From assembly GCA_946479475.1 (NCBI GenBank), contig CAMLGG010000004.1, forward strand, positions 1 to 54,401: DNA of 54,401 nt, read 5' to 3'. The DNA is from an uncultured Ideonella sp. GTDB taxonomy: Bacteria > Pseudomonadota > Gammaproteobacteria > Burkholderiales > Burkholderiaceae. The notes under the pieces are model-generated. The model was not told the DNA's origin and ran no database searches. It saw only the letters and a list, made by a program, of their open reading frames with translations. Every line of letters starts with the position of its first letter. Within the stretch, counting starts at the first letter, position 1. The position numbers were made by a program, and so were the translations under genes. Shown here in pieces: positions 50,822-54,401 of this stretch.

Positions 50822-53800
50822 ATGTTCGAACGCATCATCCGCTTCTGCATCGAGCAGCGCTGGCTCGTCATGCTGGCCGTGCTCGGCGTCGCCGCGCTCG
50901 GCGTCCACAGCTACGGCCGCCTGCCGGTCGACGCGGTGGCCGACATCTCCAACGTCCAGGTGGTCGTCAACACCGAGGCGGCGGGCTACTCGCCGCTGGA
51001 GACCGAGCAGCGCATCACCTATCCCGTGGAGACGGCGATGGCCGGCCTGCCGGGGCTGCAGCAGACGCGCTCGCTGTCCCGCTACGGCCTTTCGCAGGTG
51101 ACGGCGATCTTCGAGGACGGGACCGACATCCACTTCGCCCGGCAACTGGTCAACCAGCGGCTGCAGGAGGCGCGCGAGAAGCTGCCCGCCGGCATCGCGC
51201 CGGCCATGGGGCCCATCTCCACCGGCCTGGGCGAGATCTACCTGTGGACCGTGGAGTCCGGGCCCGACGCGCGCCGGCCCGATGGCCAGCCGTACACGCC
51301 GGCCGACCTGCGCGAGATCCAGGACTGGGTCATCAAGCCGCAGCTGCGCAGCGTGCCGGGCGTCACCGAGATCAACTCCATCGGCGGCTTCGAGAAGCAG
51401 TACGTGGTGGCGCCCAGCCTCGAAAGGCTCTTCGCCCACGGCCTGGGCCTGGCCGACGTGGTGCGGGCGCTCGAGCGCAACAACGCGAGCCAGGGCGCCG
51501 GCTACATCGAGCGCCACGGCGAGCAGTACCTCGTCCGCGCGCCGGGGCAGGTGCAGTCGGTCGAGGAGCTGCGCGAGATCATCGTCGGCTCCGCCGCGGG
51601 CCAGCCCGTGCGCATCCGCGACATCGCCGAAGTCCGGCCGGGGCGCGAGCTGCGCACCGGCGCAGCCACCGAGAACGGGCAGGAGGTGGTGCTGGGCACC
51701 GTCTTCATGCTGATGGGCGAGAACAGCCGCACCGTCTCGCGCGCGGTCGACGCGCGCATGGCCGCCATCAACAAGACGCTGCCGGCGGGCGTTCGCGCCG
51801 TGACCGTCTACGACCGCACGGTGCTGGTCGACAAGGCCATCCGGACGGTGCAGGCCAACCTGCTCGAGGGCGCGGCGCTGGTGGTGGCGGTGCTGTTCCT
51901 CTTCCTCGGCAACCTGCGCGCGGCGCTCATCACCGCGATGGTGATCCCGCTGGCGATGCTGTTCACCTTCACCGGCATGCTGAAGGCCGGCATCAGCGCC
52001 AACCTCATGAGCCTGGGCGCGCTGGACTTCGGCATCATCGTCGACGGCGCGGTGGTGATCGTCGAGAACTGCGTGCGGCGCCTCGCGCATTCGCAAGCGC
52101 ACAAGGGACGGCCGCTGAACCGCTCCGAGCGCCTGCACGAGGTCTTCGCCGCGGCCCGCGAGGCGCGGCGCCCGCTGCTCTACGGGCAGCTGATCATCAT
52201 GATGGTCTACGTGCCCATCCTGGCGCTCACGGGCGTCGAAGGGAAGATGTTCCATCCCATGGCGTACACGGTGCTGCTCGCGCTGCTGGGGGCGATGCTG
52301 CTGTCGGTCACCTTCGTGCCGGCCGCCGTGGCGCTGTTCATGGGCGAGCGGGTGGCCGAGCGCGAGAACCGGCCGATGCGCTGGGCCGAGCGGCGCTACC
52401 GCCCGATGCTGGACGCCGCGATGTCCAACGCGCCGGTGGTGCTGGCCTTCGCCGCGGTCGTCGTCACCTTCTGCGCCGCCGTCGGCACGCGGCTGGGCTC
52501 GGAATTCGTGCCGAACCTGAACGAGGGCGATTTCGCGATCCAGGCGCTGCGGGTGCCGGGCACCAGCCTGACGCAATCGGTGCAGATGCAGCAGCAGCTC
52601 GAGGCGCACCTGAAGGCCAGGTTCCCCGAGATCGAGCGCGTCTTCGCCCGCACCGGCACCGCCGAGATCGCGGCCGACCCGATGCCGCCCAACATCTCGG
52701 ACGGCTACATCATGCTCAAGCCGATGGACCAGTGGCCCGAGCCGCGCAAGACCCGTGACGAGTTGCTCGCCGCCGTGCGCGAGGAAGCGGCCCAGGTGCC
52801 CGGGAGCAACCACGAGTTCTCGCAGCCCATCCAGCTGCGCTTCAACGAACTCATCTCGGGCGTGCGGTCCGACGTGGCGGTCAAGGTCTTCGGCGACGAC
52901 AACGAGGTGCTGGAAGACACGGCCGCACGCATCGCTCAAGTGCTTCAGGGCGTGCCCGGCGCAACCGAGGTGAAGGTCGAGCAGACCACCGGCCTGCCGA
53001 TGCTGAGCGTGAACATCGACCGGGCGAAGGCAACCCGCTACGGGCTCGACATGGCAGAGGTGCAGGACACCGTCGCCACGGCCGTCGGCGGCCGCGCGGC
53101 CGGCACCCTCTTCGAGGGCGACCGGCGCTTCGACGTGCTGGTGCGCCTGCCGGATGCGGTGCGCGAGGATGTCGAGGCGCTGAAGCGCCTGCCGATCCGG
53201 CTGCCGCGTCCGGCCGCCGACGGCCGGGCGGCCTACGTGCCGCTGGCCGAGCTGGCCAGCCTCGACCTGGCCCCGGGCCCGAACCAGGTCTCGCGCGAGA
53301 ACGGCAAGCGCCGCGTCGTCGTGAGCGCGAACGTCACCGGCCGCGACCTCGGAGGCTTCGTGGCCGATGCGCAGGCGGCGATCGAGCGCCGGGTGAAGGT
53401 GCCGCCAGGCTACTGGACCGGCTGGGGCGGGACCTTCGAGCAGCTCGAATCCGCGCGCCAGCGGCTGCAGCTGGTGGTGCCGCTTTCCCTGCTGCTGGTC
53501 TTCGTGCTGCTGTTCGCGATGTTCGGCAACGTGAAGGACGGGCTGCTGGTCTTCACCGGCATTCCCTTCGCCCTCACCGGCGGCGTGCTGGCCTTGTGGG
53601 CGCGGGGCATCCCGCCGTCGATCTCGGCGGCCGTGGGGTTCATCGCGCTGTCGGGCGTGGCGGTGCTGAACGGCCTGGTGATGCTTTCGTTCATCCGCCA
53701 GCTGCGCGACGACGGCCGCGGCCTGGACGACGCGATCCGCGAAGGGGCGCTCACCCGCCTGCGGCCGGTCCTGATGACCGCGCTGGTCGCGTCACTCGGC

Positions 53801-53992
53801 TTCGTGCCGATGGCGCTGGCCACCGCCACGGGCGCCGAAGTGCAGCGGCCGCTCGCCACCGTCGTCATCGGCGGCATCCTTTCGTCCACCGCGCTCACGC
53901 TGCTGGTGCTGCCCATCCTCTACCGCTGGGCGCATCGGGGCGACGAGGGGGAGGTGGAGTCGACCCGGTCGCCGCTGCCCGTCAGGCCTTGA
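50822..53992 (+). CDS. czcA: RND metal efflux pump CzcA
   Basis: 1056 residues, the standard length of heavy-metal RND pumps, with twelve membrane helices and two large periplasmic loops. The proton-relay motif LDFGIIVDGAVVIVEN (about residues 401-416), with two aspartates and a glutamate, is the Zn/Co/Cd (CzcA) form rather than the Cu/Ag (CusA) form. The start MFERIIRFCIEQRWLVMLAV is also typical. It drives metal export with proton entry through CzcB and CzcC. Its 3' end overlaps the convergent ligase gene by eleven bases. Confidence 0.95.
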   Translation: MFERIIRFCIEQRWLVMLAVLGVAALGVHSYGRLPVDAVADISNVQVVVNTEAAGYSPLETEQRITYPVETAMAGLPGLQQTRSLSRYGLSQVTAIFEDGTDIHFARQLVNQRLQEAREKLPAGIAPAMGPISTGLGEIYLWTVESGPDARRPDGQPYTPADLREIQDWVIKPQLRSVPGVTEINSIGGFEKQYVVAPSLERLFAHGLGLADVVRALERNNASQGAGYIERHGEQYLVRAPGQVQSVEELREIIVGSAAGQPVRIRDIAEVRPGRELRTGAATENGQEVVLGTVFMLMGENSRTVSRAVDARMAAINKTLPAGVRAVTVYDRTVLVDKAIRTVQANLLEGAALVVAVLFLFLGNLRAALITAMVIPLAMLFTFTGMLKAGISANLMSLGALDFGIIVDGAVVIVENCVRRLAHSQAHKGRPLNRSERLHEVFAAAREARRPLLYGQLIIMMVYVPILALTGVEGKMFHPMAYTVLLALLGAMLLSVTFVPAAVALFMGERVAERENRPMRWAERRYRPMLDAAMSNAPVVLAFAAVVVTFCAAVGTRLGSEFVPNLNEGDFAIQALRVPGTSLTQSVQMQQQLEAHLKARFPEIERVFARTGTAEIAADPMPPNISDGYIMLKPMDQWPEPRKTRDELLAAVREEAAQVPGSNHEFSQPIQLRFNELISGVRSDVAVKVFGDDNEVLEDTAARIAQVLQGVPGATEVKVEQTTGLPMLSVNIDRAKATRYGLDMAEVQDTVATAVGGRAAGTLFEGDRRFDVLVRLPDAVREDVEALKRLPIRLPRPAADGRAAYVPLAELASLDLAPGPNQVSRENGKRRVVVSANVTGRDLGGFVADAQAAIERRVKVPPGYWTGWGGTFEQLESARQRLQLVVPLSLLLVFVLLFAMFGNVKDGLLVFTGIPFALTGGVLALWARGIPPSISAAVGFIALSGVAVLNGLVMLSFIRQLRDDGRGLDDAIREGALTRLRPVLMTALVASLGFVPMALATATGAEVQRPLATVVIGGILSSTALTLLVLPILYRWAHRGDEGEVESTRSPLPVRP

Positions 53993-54401
53993 ATGCCGCC
54001 TGGTGCCGCTCGCGAAGCAGGTTCTTCTGGACCTTGCCCATGGTGTTCCTCGGCAGCTCATCGACGACGAAGAGCTGCTTGGGCACCTTGAAGGCGGCGA
54101 TCTTCGTCTTCAAGGCGGCGACGAGCGCGGCCGGGTCCACCGAGGCGCCGCGGCGTGGCACCACCACGGCCACCACGCCCTCGCCGAAGTCGGGGTGGGG
54201 CACGCCGATCACCGCGCTCTCGGCCACGCCGGGCAGCTCGTTGAGGTAGCCCTCGACCTCGGCCGGGTAGACGTTGTAGCCGCCGGTGATCACCAGGTCC
54301 TTGCTTCGGCCGACGATGGTGACGTAGCCGTCCGCGTCCACCTTGCCGACGTCGCCGGTCTTGAACCAGCCGTCGGCGGTGAACTCCTCCTTCGTCTTCT
54401 C
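53982..54401 (-). CDS. Malonyl-CoA synthetase-like AMP-binding ligase (C-terminal part only)
   Basis: The last 139 residues of an ANL-superfamily ligase; the rest lies beyond the window. Visible are the DGWFKTGDVGKVDADGYV aspartate motif, the hinge GRSKDLVITGGYNVYPAEVE, PGVAESAVIGVPHPDFGEGV and the catalytic lysine motif LPRNTMGKVQKNLLRE. This C-terminal pattern is closest to malonyl-CoA synthetase (MatB), which makes malonyl-CoA from malonate; other short acyl-CoA ligases cannot be excluded without the N-terminal part. Unrelated to the neighbouring czc genes. Confidence 0.8.
   Translation of the reverse strand, partial: EKTKEEFTADGWFKTGDVGKVDADGYVTIVGRSKDLVITGGYNVYPAEVEGYLNELPGVAESAVIGVPHPDFGEGVVAVVVPRRGASVDPAALVAALKTKIAAFKVPKQLFVVDELPRNTMGKVQKNLLRERHQAAFKA

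Overview
The window is a stretch of a very GC-rich (about 70%), densely packed proteobacterial chromosome. Gene content and protein style point to a betaproteobacterium of the order Burkholderiales, close to the Rubrivivax/Leptothrix/Roseateles group: a liv-type ABC transporter operon carrying its own acyl-CoA ligase, a Burkholderiales-type type II secretion cluster, a czc metal-efflux operon, HAF-repeat proteins, and a short GC-rich interspersed repeat. This assignment is inference; there is no rRNA in the window. No tRNA, CRISPR array, phage or insertion sequence was recognised.

Layout. (1) 1-6563: a leftward operon for a branched-chain-amide or carboxylate type ABC importer (acyl-CoA ligase, livG, livH, livM, livK; livK is cut by the window edge), with a divergent Crp/Fnr-type regulator and a palindrome between them. 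(2) 6717-13492: a secreted HAF-repeat protein, a leftward trio (5'-nucleotidase, POT peptide transporter, nitronate monooxygenase-like flavoprotein), a second HAF-repeat protein and a stand-alone Lon-like AAA+ ATPase. (3) 13967-30995: a 17-kb rightward block with no gap above about 52 bases. Its first half is a redox/envelope module: ApbE flavin transferase, a 994-residue HzsA-like beta-propeller lipoprotein with three CXXCH motifs, a second lipoprotein with a CX4CH motif, an SH3/beta-barrel protein, a second beta-barrel, a Tat-type TlpA thioredoxin, and DUF4266 and DUF3570 proteins. Its second half is a trans-envelope motor module: a periplasmic coiled-coil protein, two large TPR proteins, a small periplasmic protein, ExbB/TolQ, two ExbD/TolR proteins and a TonB-like protein with an AgmX/PglI-type C-terminus. 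(4) 31097-32298: a DUF2007/calcium-repeat membrane protein and a DUF3224 protein. (5) 32497-45219: a complete type II secretion cluster (gspG-H-I-J-K-L-M-N-D-E-[S51 peptidase]-F leftward, gspC divergent). (6) 45220-47723: a secreted M14 zinc carboxypeptidase and a secreted protein of unknown function, both plausible type II substrates. (7) 47931-53992: czcI-like, czcC, czcB, czcA metal efflux. (8) 53982-54401: the end of a malonyl-CoA synthetase-like ligase.

The most interesting part is region 3. Overlapping or near-overlapping stop and start codons bind the redox half and the motor half into what looks like one transcription unit. A flavinylation-like motif lies in the heme protein right after the flavin transferase gene. 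One of the two ExbD proteins has asparagine where the proton-carrying aspartate should be. I read it as an uncharacterised envelope-spanning machine in which a proton-driven ExbB/ExbD motor works with an outer-membrane heme/flavin apparatus; the function is not known to me. A roughly 78-base hairpin-rich repeat occurs five times at gene boundaries across the window, including a tandem pair that sits in frame at the start of a TPR gene inside this block.
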